From NCBI RefSeq assembly GCF_028640845.1, contig NC_080539.1:108676054-108740053 (forward strand): a stretch of DNA of 64,000 nt, read 5' to 3'. Positions 1 through 13,877 of the stretch are shown here, one piece after another. Position 1 is the stretch's first letter, and each line of letters opens with the position of its first letter. The notes beneath the pieces are model-generated. The model made no database searches and was not told the origin of the DNA. It worked only from the letters and a program-made list of their open reading frames with translations. The translations under genes were made by a program, and so were the position numbers. Source of the stretch: Ahaetulla prasina. Its lineage: Eukaryota; Chordata; Lepidosauria; Squamata; Colubridae.

Positions 1-10
1 AGCAATATAA

Positions 11-1264
<1,254 letters not shown>

Positions 1265-1548
1265 TAAAAGTTAGATACTTAAGCTACGTTCATGTGAGGT
1301 TATGTGAGATGAAGAAGACACCCTTTAATTTCTGTGACCGCAATTTAAATTTCCAAGATTATTGTTCCAATATTAGATTCTTAGGTTTTGTACAAGAATA
1401 GCATAAGAGGAAGACATTATTGGATACTTACCTAGTAAGAGCTCTGTGGGTTGGTTAAAAAATTGAATAGTAAATAGTCATTTGTTTAGCTTTTTTAAAA
1501 TTCACCCATATTATTAAAGGATTTATAAAACTTATATACCATATTTTT

Positions 1549-2089
1549 CAGAGTATAAGACACACCTTAGTTTTTGGGGAGGAAAATAGGAGAAAAAAAA
1601 TTCTGCCTACCAGGTATTCATCTGCCTGGCGTCCTTAGCCTGGTCAGTTTCAGCACATTAGTTCGCTTGCTGGTTTTGAGGTTGGGGCTGAAAAACAGCT
1701 TCGAAAGCACAGCTGATCATTGGAGGGAGCTTCCAGTGAAGTGTGGAAGGGGTAAGAGATGGCAGCAGCTGTTCCAGGTAGCCATTTTGGGCACCACGCG
1801 TCACATTTTCAGCCTCCAAACGCATTGAATTTTTCGGCGACAATGGGCAGTGATGTGCTTTGACAATCCCCACAGCCTTGAAGAGCTCTCAAACTGAGCA
1901 TTTGGAGGCTGAAAACGTGCCACAAGGAGCCCAAAAACACAGCCATTGCAGGCAAGAAGAGGATGCACGGAGGCCGAAGGGTAGGGGCCAGCAGGTGGGC
2001 GGGGTTACATTCAGCGTATAAGATGCACAAAAATGTTCAGCCTCTTTTAGGAGGGAAAGAAGTGTGTCTTATACTTCGAAAAATACTGG
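1549..2089. mobile_element. DNA transposon (MITE) with TA duplication, copy 1
   Basis: Inverted ends of about 28 bp start CCATATTTTTCAGAGTATAA on the left, with the mirror GTCTTATACTTCGAAAAATA on the right, and TA lies on each side. The interior has no transposase frame and includes a weak inverted arrangement around GGAGGCTGAAAA. A second copy lies at 26286-26768. The TA target suggests a mariner/Tc1-type mobiliser. Superfamily assignment is inference. Confidence 0.75.
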
Positions 2090-2671
2090 TAGTTAGAAAA
2101 AAGACAGGTAAAAGTCTTAATTTAAAATTGAAATACACAATAAATAGCACGGGCCAAAAAAACCACGTAAGAAGTATTATCCCAGCATAATTTATACTTT
2201 ACAGTTTACAAATGAAACTTGAACTGTTTTAATTCTAAAATACCAGCTGCCTGGGAGAATGTCTTAACTTGGCTCTGAAAAAAAATAGCCAGGTAGGTAT
2301 TGGGTGATTTCCCTAATGGAGGGCTTTCTGCCCTTAGAGCGGCATAATTGCATATAGGAGCCCATCTTTTGTTGGGACTCCAGGGCAAAGGCCTGGAAGA
2401 ATGAGGATGAAGATGAGAGTGACATCGTTAACGGGGTGTGGGACCTCTAGCTTGGTTTTAGGGCCCCCTTTGGAATGGTTTGCTTGCCTTTTTCTTTGGC
2501 TAAGAGAGGGAAGAGGATGACTAGCAGATGGAGTAACTGCAGCCAGGGCCTGCCTGCCAGCTGCCCTGTCAATCATCATTATGACAAATAAGCAAAAGTA
2601 GGAATGATGTGAAAAAGCAAAACTGTCAGCTTACCAGTATTTGAGTCAATCCACTTTAATTTGTTAATTCT

Positions 2672-2800
2672 ACCAATAAAGGAGAATATTTGTAGCTCAA
2701 GGATGATTTGAGGGGATTATCTCTGAGTTTGGTTGTTTTCTTGTAGATATTTCATTACCCAAACTAGGTAACATCATCAGTGCTAGTAAGGAGTGGGGTT
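2672..2800 (-). repeat. Penelope-like repeat fragment, copy 1
   Basis: The stretch from ACCAATAAAGGAGAATAT through TTCATTACCCAAACTAGG to AGTGCTAG recurs at 41400-41560, and part of it inverted at 56040. The minus strand carries a hammerhead-like core, listed separately. Family assignment to Penelope-like elements is from recognition and from the ribozyme motif. Confidence 0.55.
2740..2786 (-). ncRNA. hammerhead-ribozyme-like motif, copy A
   Basis: Read on the minus strand: CTAGCA, then CTGATGA, then a stem TTACC/GGTAA with a seven-base loop, then GAAA, then T and the NUH-type triplet ATC, then TACAAG. The order and spacing match a type I hammerhead with a very short helix III. The first and last hexamers pair at four of six positions here, and at five of six when the last hexamer is TGCAAG as at 41536. 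The closing pair of helix II is imperfect, so activity is uncertain. Confidence 0.4.
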
Positions 2801-2816
2801 TGGTCTCAGTTTATAA

Positions 2817-3185
<369 letters not shown>

Positions 3186-3463
3186 ACATTTTTTAATCAT
3201 TTTACCATTTGTTATAGAGTTATTTTCAGTTTGTTTTATGTTGTCCATCTTCCCAAGCTACGAAGTTCAAGAGCTATAGTTTGTGTAGTAATCACTGCTG
3301 TAAAAACACTGAAGACTGTTCGATAGGAAGAAGACAAACCAACCTCCATGCCAAAATGCAGGTAGCCCAAACCAAAGAGCTCCACAATCAAATCTGAACT
3401 AGCGTCATTCAAATAGTCAGGTAAGCAAATGAAATTTTTCCCTGCAGAATGTGTGTTTAGATA

Positions 3464-3489
3464 TGTGTGTGTGTGTGTGTGTGTGTGTG
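3464..3489. repeat. (TG)13 microsatellite
   Basis: Thirteen uninterrupted TG units lie in the likely MTCL3 3' UTR. Confidence 0.95.
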
Positions 3490-3959
3490 ATGCTGTAATA
3501 TCTGGGATCAGCTATTCTTACCCATATATGATTGTTAATTTTGGGGAGGAGGATATTCACGCAGAAGTAGAACACAAGCATGCTCAGCAGCCAAAAAGGG
3601 CCCAGTTGTCTTGAACATCAACTCATTCTACTCCAGAGACTCCTTTTATATTCATAACTAATCAAATGACCTATGTACGGTCATAAAACCAAGGCATCAG
3701 ACTATGTGCTAAGCAAGAGAGCTCTTAATTTATTTTAATTATGACGTTAAAGTTTACCTCAAAGTCAAGTAATTACTTCTTACTAGAGGACAACCACTTA
3801 AGAACATTGCAAAATATGGCATCTCCAAAAACATTTGTTTGTTACTTTTCTGTACAATGATGTACAGTGAATCTGAAATTTTACTTTTTGTTGAATAAGT
3901 CATAATTGAAGATCTCTTGGAAAGCCAGTTTGATATAATTTTCTAGAAACAAGGAGACT

Positions 3960-4050
3960 GTGACTCTTAGGCACAAAGCCAGTTGGGTGACCTTGGGCCA
4001 GTTACATTTTCTTAGACCTAGAAAGAACCTAAGGGCAAACCATTGATAAA
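3960..4050 (+). repeat. old tRNA-derived SINE fragment
   Basis: The words GGCACAAAGCCAGTTGGGTG and ACCTTGGGCCAGT match the body of a widespread amniote SINE (MIR/AmnSINE-like). The tRNA head is not readable here, so only a body fragment remains. Confidence 0.45.
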
Positions 4051-5009
4051 TGTTGGCAGAAAAAAAATACATGGATTTATCTCTAAATCCTAATTGGATC
4101 CTATTCTAACTACCTGACTTGAAGGCACACACCCACACCCAAAAATCTACAGAGACGTTTGTTATTAAGATTAAAAACCATAATTTGTATTGTTAAGCAA
4201 ATTAAATACCCAGACAACACGATGTTTATTAAGCACTAAGAAATGTATTTAATAGAAAATCAATAAAATAAAATAAACCATTCCCTAATTTGTAGATAAA
4301 ATGTGGTTCTCCACTTCCTTGTTCCATTTAGCTTTTAAAATGAGCATTTCCATTTAGTCTTTAAAATAGGCATATCAAATTGATTTATTGATAACAATTG
4401 TTTACAAAGATTAATTGTGGAGTTTCTTGTCTCTTGGATTTAATGATCCCTTTTAATAATTCAAGTGTTTTTGAAGCTGAAAATGCTACTGCAAATTGAG
4501 ACCTCAATAAACGTTGTAGTTGTAAAAGCTGCCATTGGGTGGCAACAGACAAATGGTATTTATCTTTTAACACAGAAAATGATAATTCATCATTCTTATC
4601 TACTGATTGATCTAAAATAAAAACCCCATTATCTAACCAACTCTCCTATGTAAAGTTTTTTTAAATTACTAAATTAATTCAATTTTAAGAATAAGATTAT
4701 TTCTTCTACATTCAAAAAGGATACTAATACAGTTTTCCAGAAATAATATATCACAATTTTAAAGTCAACATAATAGCAATAGAGATACCAGTGTATCTGT
4801 CTTATGATAGTTTAAACCCCAAATTTTGCTGTATGTGAATATTTCAAATATTCTTAGGAAGGACAATTTTATACTACATGAAAGCTTTTGGAATTTGGTA
4901 CTGGTTGAAAAATATGCATAGAGATATAAATTAAGATTCAGAAATCCAAATCCCCATATAGTTTCCAATCATAAGGCGTTCTAAAATTTCCTTTACTGTT
5001 ATTTTAGCA

Positions 5010-5136
5010 CAGGGCTGTCAAACTCCCTGCCCGTGGGCATCACACACTGGCCACGCCCATGCCCGGTTTAGCGAAGGGGGGAAAGTCCTGATACGTCATA
5101 TGATGCTTCCATGATGACATGAGTTTGATACCCCTG
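5010..5136. mobile_element. hAT MITE, CAGGG-TGTCAAACTC family
   Basis: This 127-bp element starts CAGGGCTGTCAAACTC and ends GAGTTTGATACCCCTG, which are inverted copies. It is flanked by perfect 8-bp duplications TTTTAGCA (5002-5009 and 5137-5144). It is nonautonomous with no coding capacity. Family members also lie at 8125, 49118 and 63959. Confidence 0.9.
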
Positions 5137-6451
5137 TTTTAGCACTATTGGATTTCAGTAATGATCTAATCAAGAGCAATTACCAGAAAGAGTCATTGTG
5201 TTTCATGGCCGGAAGTTGTCCAGCTACCTCCTTATCAGTTGCTGAATCAGAGTTGAAAGCTGCCGTGCAGAAAATGTAAAAACAACGTTATTTAGGCCCT
5301 CAAGTCCATGTTTTACCTGAAGAAAAGTTATACCCAGTGTTAAGAAGAATGCATTCATTCTGAATTGATCATCTGGGGTTGTTGATGATTTATCCCCATA
5401 GAGGTTATCATGAAGCTTCTTCACTTGTGAAGTACAGTGGTCTTGATTATCACAACACTATTATATATGTAGTGCTGAGTTCTGACAGCTTATTACTTAC
5501 TGAGAGATGTCTTGAGAGATCCTGAAGCCTAGCTAAGTCAGTTTCCAGCAACTGCAATTGACAGATTCTTACATTTTAATGAATACTCCGGTCAAAAAAG
5601 AAAACTGAATTTCTCTATTTGAAATTTTGGACTGTTAGTTTCTGTTACTTAATCTCTTTCCCAGGAAAAGTATGTCAGTTACTATCTTGTATATGTCTTT
5701 GAAATAGAAACAAATGAGCACATTATTGCCTTAATGTAATTTTGGATTTAGATGTCAGATACAGGGAAGGTGAATGCCATCATTTGACACTGTGTATGGT
5801 AGTTAGGATGTTGGGTTAATACAAATGAAATACAGTTTATAGTCCTTCCTTAGCCATGAAAGATCATAATTATAAGAAATAATGCTAAAGATCCCTAAAA
5901 TGCCAAATACACTAGTTTATATAGCCAAAGTGAAACAACGTACATCATGGTCATTTGGTGGACAAAGTTATGGAGGAAATCAGTGGAAATTTTATGTTAC
6001 AAAATGGGCTGATGAGATATGATGAACTGAAGTTGTTGCTTTTCGTTATGTGAAACGAGCAGGCAGATGTGTTGCTGTTGAGATTCATTCACAAACTGTT
6101 CAAGTAGAATATCTCTAATGTTAGCACTTGTTGACTTACAATAAATGCACATTTTAACATGCTAATTGATGGAATCTCTGTTATAAAAGGCACATTCAGT
6201 GATATTCAAGTGGAACCAACCAAGTATTAATTCCTTCAGTTGAAAGTAGAAAGTAGGACCTCAATCCCCCTATTCTGTTCTCCCAAAAGAACATGCATTA
6301 ATTCATTGCACTTGCTTTTTTCTTTTCTCTCTTTTTCTCTGCCAGATTAAGCATTTTGAAGTTAGTTTTTTTTTTAAAAAAAATATAGTCATTATGGAGG
6401 GTCTCATCAGACCCAGAATATTCCTGATATAAACCTTGAGATCAACTAGAA

Positions 6452-6557
6452 CAGTGGTCTCCAATTTTGGCAACTTTAAGACTTGTGGACTTCAACTTCC
6501 AGAACTCTGGGAGTTGAAGTCCACAAATCTTAAAGTTGCCAAGGTTGGAGACCCCTG
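6452..6557. mobile_element. palindromic hAT MITE
   Basis: This 106-bp element is nearly a perfect palindrome over its whole length. CAGTGGTCTCCAA at the left mirrors TTGGAGACCCCTG at the right, with the centre at AGAACTCTGGGAGTT. Perfect 8-bp duplications AACTAGAA flank it (6444-6451 and 6558-6565). A transcript would fold into one long hairpin. Confidence 0.92.
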
Positions 6558-6576
6558 AACTAGAATGTAGATTCTC

Positions 6577-6801
6577 TCAGATGATTTCCTTGCTGCCATC
6601 CACATGGGAGAAACTTATCTTCATGGTACCGTATGTCCATTTCATAGAAGGTAGCTCAAGTTTGTCTGCAGTGATCAGTTTCAATTTAATGCCAGAATTT
6701 TCACCAGTTATGGCATCCCTATGGAACATCATTTTGCAACTACTATGTAGTATTTGGACTTCTTTACAGCTCTCTCCATAGGCAAAACTTCTATTGTACA
6801 A
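6577..6801 (-). pseudogene. unidentified 75-codon open frame, possible gene relic
   Basis: The minus-strand frame has a balanced residue composition unlike the AT-rich noise around it (ITGENSGIKLKLITADKL, KWTYGTMKISFSHVDG) and ends in a stop just beside the palindromic hAT element. I cannot match it to a family. No splice sites are obvious. It may be the remains of a processed gene or chance. Confidence 0.15.
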
Positions 6802-7149
6802 CCCGTTCTAGATTGTTTCTAGGTGCATGGATTTACAGGGAGTGTGACCAAGGGTTGCATGGTTTCATCCTAATGAATACTGAACTTGAGACTTCTGATC
6901 AAGAATGAGGTGGAAACTATTTTGGTTGCAAGAATGATCGATCAAATTCCAAAAATGTGTTAGACACTTCCTCTTACATTAACAGCCAAACCTGACAGGG
7001 CCACCTCATCTGCAAGGCATGAGGATCGCCCACTGGCTCAGTTTCACTTCTGTTCACTGCTGCTTCCTTTTCAATCTTTATAATCACTAGCAGAATCCAC
7101 CTCCCTATTGAAGTAGCTAATATCTTCCAATTTGACTTAATCTACCATG

Positions 7150-7280
7150 TTATCCCAAAAATAAGAGCCTGTTTTATATTTTTCTGAATTCTGAAATAAG
7201 CGCTTGCCCTTATTGCCATGCGCTCAAAAGCCCAATTGGGCTTATTATCAGGGAATGTCTTCTTTTGGGGGAAACAGGGT
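7150..7280. mobile_element. MITE of the CCCTGTTTCCCC family, copy 1
   Basis: The pattern runs from TCCCAAAAATAAGAGCCTG through GCGCTCAAAAGCCCAATTGG to GGGGGAAACAGGGTA. It matches the better-preserved copy at 19654-19789 along its length. The ends are inverted relative to each other. Exact borders are uncertain. Confidence 0.65.
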
Positions 7281-7604
7281 ATACTACCAAGGGGACCCAC
7301 AGGATTCAGATCAGTATATGTGCCAGGCTTTTTTCTTTTCTTTTAAAAGTTAAGTAGTCATACCAGAATATTATTTTCCATAAAAGCACCTGAATTTGAA
7401 GGCTAGGCATCTCATATTCACTGGGCTTTTGCTGCAATTCAAGAAATCCTAGTTTAAGGTGTGATAATGATATGTGAAGAGAGATATCAAAAGAAAGGTC
7501 AGATTAAAGGTGGCTTAGCCCACAGCAGGAATGTGGATGGGGCAAACAGTTCAGAAGGGGCCCTCCTTAGTTTCTTGGGTTGTAAAGTGATGGGGGAGAA
7601 AGAT

Positions 7605-7700
7605 ACTTTCAGACATGCAAGATTGTGTTAATGTAACCTTCAATAAAGTAGAATTAGCTTACCTGACCATGCTTCTTATTTGGTCTACCTTGTAAAGCAA
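7605..7700 (+). repeat. LTR 3'-end fragment
   Basis: The words CATGCAAGATTGTGTTA, AATAAAGTAGAATTAG and TTGGTCTACCTTGTA align in order with stretches at about 8775-8890 and 35186-35282. The AATAAA and the shared end suggest the R/U5 part of an LTR. No internal retroelement genes are present. Confidence 0.4.
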
Positions 7701-8124
7701 ACGTCTGCATGCTAATAGTCATTGACAATGGTACAGAAATGCTCTGCTATTCCATCCTTCTAGGATATTTTTTTACTCCCCTATTTAGCTCAAATCCCTG
7801 GGATGTTTTTGATGGTATCCCATCAAATTACAAACTTGTTTAACTTTTTGAGGTCAGCCAAAGTCAGTTGAGTGCTGCCAGAGAATATACTAAAGCTTCT
7901 TCAGATGTCACGCCGAATTGCTGAGTCAGTGTTATGTATCTCACTGCCTTCATCTGGGGATATTTTTTGAGAGATCATCATGAAATGAGCCTCCCACTGC
8001 TTCTAAGACAACACAGTTGAGAAACTAAACACCAATGTCACCCTGCCTCCCAAGTTGCAAAAAGTGCAGTATAACCTGCATGATAAAACTGAGAGCATAG
8101 ATCATTTTTATAGTTCTTCTAGAG

Positions 8125-8522
8125 CAGGGTGTCAAGCTCAATTTTAATTTCACATCAGGATTGGGTTTGACCTTGGGAGGATCAGGTGTGGGGTGGCCAT
8201 GGCCGTGGAGGGTGTGGCCATGGTGGGTGTGACATGGAACCGTACCTCTGCAGGTATGGTTTTATAAACTTATAAAAATAGGGAAGCGTACATTTCTGTG
8301 ATTTTGCTTTTTTAATACTTACTTGATCACCTTAGAAGGAGAGACCAGATCAAGAAACTGACTCCATAGGAAGACTAGATCTATAAATTATTGACATAGG
8401 CTAGTAGCAGAATCCTGTAAGCCTGAAATATAAAATATTTTAGTTTTCTTCCCTTTTTATAATCTTCTGAGTCAAGGATTGCCTCCTGAAGTAGTCTGGA
8501 GGCCTTGAGTTTGACACCCCTG
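8125..8522. mobile_element. hAT element, CAGGG-TGTCAA family, longer member
   Basis: The ends are CAGGGTGTCAAGCTC and GAGTTTGACACCCCTG. The flanks TTCTAGAG (8117-8124) and TTCTAGAC (8523-8530) match at seven of eight positions. The interior at about 8340-8450 resembles 8620-8705 outside the element (both with ACTGAxTCxATA and AAGACTAGA), so LTR-derived sequence may be captured or adjacent. Confidence 0.8.
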
Positions 8523-8774
8523 TTCTAGACAAACATAGAGATGATTTTGGAGAAGAGATGTTAAACATTATCTCAGTACAGGAGGAAGAGGTCATGTGAC
8601 AAAATTGCCTTGCTTTAACTTATATCTGGAAACTGATTCAATATTAAGACTAGAATTATACTTTTTTGAGATAAGCTACAGGAACAGAATCTTAATAGCT
8701 TCTGGTTGGTTTCTCTTATCTTCATAGATGTCTTAACTCTTTTTATTATAAGTGGACAGTAGAAAAAAACTGTC

Positions 8775-8890
8775 AGGCTTTCAAGATTCTGTTATTGTAG
8801 AGTAATATAATAGGATTCTAGGGTTTCTTGTGGTGTCTTTTTCCTGACCTGGTTTACCTCAAAAGGATGGCAGTTTCTCACCTTCTTCAA
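8775..8890 (+). repeat. LTR 3'-end fragment
   Basis: TTCAAGATTCTGTTATTGTA followed by ATATAATAGGATTCTAG and CTGACCTGGTTTACCT aligns with 7605-7700 and 35186-35282. It is decayed. Confidence 0.35.
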
Positions 8891-11800
8891 TAACCATAGT
8901 CTTCCAAGTTAGCAGAATTGGCAATCGTGATGAAATCTGTTAATACAATCTGATGTTTTATTCCAGGATCTAGAACTTCATTTGGATTTGGAGTGTCCGT
9001 CTAGAGATTGAATGGAACAGCTGCTGAGGAACAGTTTATCTCTTTGTGTGGTCAAAGAAATACTTTCTTCACTATGCCTTGCTACAGATTAAAATTACCA
9101 AACAATCTGGCTTGTCTTCAAGAGAAAAACAAAACAAAACACTGGATCATGTTGATACTGAATTCCGGAATTTTCTGCAATTAGATTTAGATAATAATGG
9201 ATTATCACTATTCTATGGAGGTGAACAGCTGCACTGGTTTCAATCCTGAAAGGTACATTGGAAAGTTCTGACATGAAAGAAAACCTTCCTGGGGGGCACT
9301 AACATCAGCCAGAAGAATGGGGGGAAACTTCATTTCTTTTGGTAAGTTGATTCTGTGGTCAGATCCATGTTTCTTTTTAAAGATAAACGTGATACTCCAT
9401 AGTCGTACATGATTGCTTCTCAATTTTGTCCAGATACAGCTCATATTTGAAAATATACTTGGCATTAGTTGGAAGTGTACAGACCTTTCAGGATATCATT
9501 GGTATAGGAACAATTAAGGAGAAATGCATTATAGGACTAAATTCCGTTTAGTAAAAGCTGTCAAGAAACGAAGTAGCTAACAGAGACATGTTATTGACCA
9601 AATTTCTGTACAAAAACAAAAGTAGCTATTGGTTTACTATGAAGATACAGCTTTGTGATATCTGTCTAGTACAATTATGGTCTAGGGCTCTGTCTAACTC
9701 TGCTACATTACTCACACATGCTACATTGCTCTTAAACCTGTCACTACAAGTTTGGAGTAGCATCTTCCAAAAACTATCGGCTTTCATGCTTCTTAAGATG
9801 CCGCTTCTAAAGCAGTAATAAAGTGTGGCTCTTAAGGTGCTGCTGAAAAGTCTTTTTTTATATACTGAAACAACACAGATGGGTAAAGACAGCTGGGAGC
9901 CTTTGAGAATTACATTACCTGACTCAGCTTTAGACTTTTCAGTTGAAGGATATAGAGTTAATGGCAAGAAATTAAAATTAAAAATTATCATTATCATTTC
10001 TTGTAAGCTGAGACCACTGTATTATCTCAAAATTATTGCAGAATAAGAGGAAGCTAGGCTTATTCTTGCTTTATCCGTGGATCATAAATCATCTTCAGTC
10101 TCAGCAGTAAAAAAAAAAAAGGGGGGGGGACTCTGAAGGATCGATATGCTGCTGAAATAATATTTCGTAAGTTAAACAGCAGTGTGAAAGTTCTATTTCA
10201 AATGCCAAAATCAGGTTGACATGTGCCACCTACCTTTAAAATCAGAGCAGAAGAAAATAGCTGCACCGCTAAAGCAAAAATATGCTCCATCCCTAAAAAT
10301 CCAGAAACAGTGCCTGAATATGTCATAAAAGAAAAATGAACTTTAGATGACCTTGAGGAGTTGTTTACAACATGTGCAATATGCCTTCAGAACATCACAC
10401 TCCAGTTCTTTTGCTTGGCTTGAAGCAGAGAAGTTTCGGCTGATGCTATGACAAAGGGAGAAAACGTGCAGGATTAAATCCTTTACCTAGACAAGTTTAT
10501 CAGGCTGTAATACTGTTTATGCAAGGTCTGAAAGTAAGCGGAAAAGAATAACCATCCCTTTTCATTAGGATCCAGCATAGTAAAAAGTGTACCAAAGAAC
10601 CTACATTTTTAGAAGCTGCATTGCAGCTCATGGATTTTTCACCATCAAATTGGAAACATTAAAATGATCCTTCAGCCTGTACCTTTCCAATCTTCCTCAG
10701 CATTCCAAAGCTGTGATTTGGATGTAGTAAAAGTTCATTTCTTAGACTTCCAGATGGTAACTTGCTTGCCCACCGTTTTGAGGTAGTCAGAAGTGAATTG
10801 GCAGCCAGGTCAAGTTATTTCATAGATACTTAAAACGTGATATTGTTGGATAATCTATGTCAAGTTTTTCTCAGTTGCTGTAGACTTTGGTTTTGGATAT
10901 TCTGAGATACCATTATTAAAAATACAGTTGTCAGCCTATGAAAGAAAGAAAAATGTGCCATGTAATGCACAGAATAGTACATAATATATTTGAGGAAAAA
11001 ATAGAAAATCCAAGTAGAATCCTTAATGTTTGCAGAAAAAACAAATTTGTAATGCAGGGACCACTACATCTAGACAATTTTGAATTTATTTTATTTATTA
11101 AATGTCGCCCATCTCATTATCCAAAGCCATGATGTCAAAATGACAAAATGTGTGTTGTGATGTGACAAAGCATATTCCACCTCTCTCATATTTTCATGGA
11201 AGGTGTGAAGTTTGCATTGTAAAATTATGAATGCACATTTTGCAAATTGACCCCTCCCTCCAGTGCCCCTGACCATCTATTTATTTAATTATTACATTTG
11301 TATGTCACCAAATAAGCAGAAAATACTGATCACTCTGGAAGTCTCAAATTGGAATGCCATTTATCCCTTTCTCTGTACCAGAGACTTCATCTCTTTTTTC
11401 TTGACATGCTACCTCTACGTGTTCAGAGTGTTATATTTTAAAGGAAGAGGGACCTCTATCAAATACCTCACTTTCCTGTATCATTCTTTATAATTTGTTA
11501 ATGCATTTATACCCTGTTTTTCTGTTTATGCCTCATGCTTTCTTGTGGTCTCAAACTTATCTCTGCACGCTTTCCGTAGTTCTTCAAATGTGAGGTTATT
11601 TATGGAGACAATAGGGTTGACCCTTTGCAGCCATCCTACGTGTATTTTATCTTAATCTTGATGGTGCCTAGAAGAAATGTGCTGTGATTGACTGGAATTG
11701 TTTTATCAGAAGGGGAAAGAGCTATTTTTAGCAAAGCTGCCTCTTGTCTCCATATTCTTTGAACTTGAGTAACGGAAAGAACAGTTCTGTAATTTTCCTT

Positions 11801-12399
11801 CTTCTGAAGCAGAGAATCAATTAAATTTCCCAGACCAAATGTACAATTCTTTTAGTAATCGCCATCCAGTTTAGGACCTTTTTTAGTTCCAAGAGGTACA
11901 TAATTGACAAAATGTCTGATAACTAACAGACAGAAGAACTAAGTCCCAATAATAAGAAAATGATATTTTGCAAGACAATGTGCAATTTTTCATACAACCA
12001 AAATTTTATTTTAAAGATTTACAAAAAAAGAACAGATTTGCACACGGAGAGAGAATTACAAAATGAACAAGCAGTTTTTCAAAAAGAAAGACACAAGATG
12101 AGACATAACATAACATTAATTGGATAAGGATGACTGTAAGAGAATTGAAGAATGAAGTTTACTTTTCCTTTAGTGATTGCAGCAAGGCCTGATTATATAG
12201 AACATTCCTGAATGTGGAACATTACAGCTAATGAGCATGTCAGAACACCTGATTATTCTTTTGAGGAGCCTTTGCAATAAACAAGAATTTCCTGTAATAA
12301 CTGAGTTTGAAAATTCTAAATAGGAAAAGGTGCGTGATAAGTATGCAGATTGTCTCAATTATTTTTAACAAGAATAACATATACCGGTAGATTAAAATT

Positions 12400-13430
12400 G
12401 GAAGATATGACAGCTGGAATGGACAGGGGAGCTTAAATACTAACAAACCTGAAGTATGCAGATGATACTAGTTCATTAGCTGAAAATAAAAAAAGATATA
12501 GCACATTAGGAGACTAGAAATGGAATGTAAAAATGTCAGTTAATGTTAAATACAAAGAAGACAGAGATACTTATAATTAGCATGCCTGGTGCATCCAGAA
12601 GTAATGGTGAAGAAATGAAAGTAATCGACCCTTTGGATATTATTAAAACTGAATAAAATACTAAGATTGGCAATGCACTAGAAAGGGAAAGAACTTAATT
12701 TTAGGAAGTGGCAAATTCAGAGAAGAGCATGTTGAAAGATTAGAATGGTTAAATGCACCTTCAAAAGCTAGACATTGAGAACAAGTGAAAAACAGTTGAT
12801 GGTTAATAATAATATTTGAATTGATTATTTACAAAACAGATATCAGATTAAGAGATATCAGACTGCCTTTGAATAATTAGGATGTATTATTTTAGAATGT
12901 AATGGGGGAGGTTAGGAAATGAAAAGACTTGGATGAGGTTAATTGGATTAGAAGGGAAAATTTTATTCTATGATTGGTTTATGTATAACAATACCTTGTG
13001 ATTGACCCGGGAAGCCGGGGGGGGGGGTGAAGGGAGGGGTGAAGGGGGTTTTGAGGGGGGGAAAAAGGGGGGGAAATATTTTTGTCTGTTAAAACTTTTT
13101 CAATAAAATAATAACAATAATAATAATATCCTGAGTCGCAAGAAGAACCAATCAATGAAATAAAAGCAATGATCAGAAAAAGAAATGTATGTTTCTGGGG
13201 CATGTATTTGAGTAGATGATGGACTAAAAAATGACTAAGTTTGGTAGGGCTGAGGGAAGCAGAAGAGGAGGAAGATAACAGGTAAGGTGGATTGATTGAC
13301 AGAATTAGGGATATCAATAGAATAATCTTGGAACTGTTCTGATTGTCACTAGATACTGGTCAAAATGGAGGGCCTTGGTCATTGTAATCACCAGAAGTTG
13401 GGCCTGACTCGATGGCTTGTAATTGACCTA
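12400..13430 (+). pseudogene. decayed LINE reverse-transcriptase relic
   Basis: CTGAAGTATGCAGATGATAC at about 12450 encodes LKYADDT, the conserved reverse-transcriptase motif, followed by SSLAEN. This order resembles BovB/RTE elements. Later text (TTTCTGGGGCATGTATTTG near 13190 and CCTGACTCGATGG near 13405) resembles the C-terminal end and tail of the same class. Many stops and frameshifts break it. A G-rich stretch with TTCAATAAAATAATAAC (12995-13125) interrupts it and looks like the 3' end of another LINE. Confidence 0.45.
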
Positions 13431-13811
13431 CAAAAACGGTTCCAATATAAAACCTACAAATTGTCCTTTAAAGAAGAGGCCTAGCTACTTGGCTCCTCAT
13501 GCATTGATCCTGTCTTCTTAAATTGTGCTGATGCAGCAGGCCAAAGGCAGCCAGAAAGATTGCTCAGAGTTAAGCCTGATGCCCCACCCATCCTGAGGTG
13601 GGGTCACTGCATTCCAGGGCAGCTACAGCTGTTGATGTGCCTTAAAAGATAGGCAAAGGCAGAATTCAGTCTGTCCAGGCGGTAGGAAAAAAAAAATACC
13701 AGATTTGGTTTTTATTTAAAATTAATCTTTCTGTCAGCCAGAGTTTGATAATACTTGTTGTTCTTTAAAGCAGCTGCTGCAGCAGCAGTGCTATTTGTGC
13801 AGTTTGACTCA

Positions 13812-13877
13812 ACAATGCATACTTAAATTATATAGAAAATGCATACTTCACAATGCATACTTAAATTATATAGAAAA
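13812..13877. repeat. 38-bp tandem duplication
   Basis: The unit containing CAATGCATACTTAAATTATA occurs at 13812 and again at 13850, identical over about 27 bases, with ATGCATACTTCA between the copies. Confidence 0.85.

Larger units (their letters stand above)
3186..4267 (+). other. probable MTCL3 3' UTR with AATAAA
   Basis: The sequence after the MTCL3 stop has no long coding frame. AATAAA at 4262-4267 is the first good polyadenylation signal outside an obvious repeat and is followed by the T/G-rich stretch GTGGTTCTCCACTTCCTTG. The stretch contains a TG microsatellite (3464-3489) and a SINE-like tract near 3960-4050 with GGTGACCTTGGGCCAGT. The true 3' end could lie elsewhere. Confidence 0.4.

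Noticed and set aside
9626..9997. Minus-strand frame of 123 codons as a possible gene
   Set aside because: There is no recognisable domain, no paired splice sites and AT-rich composition like the surroundings, so it is treated as chance.
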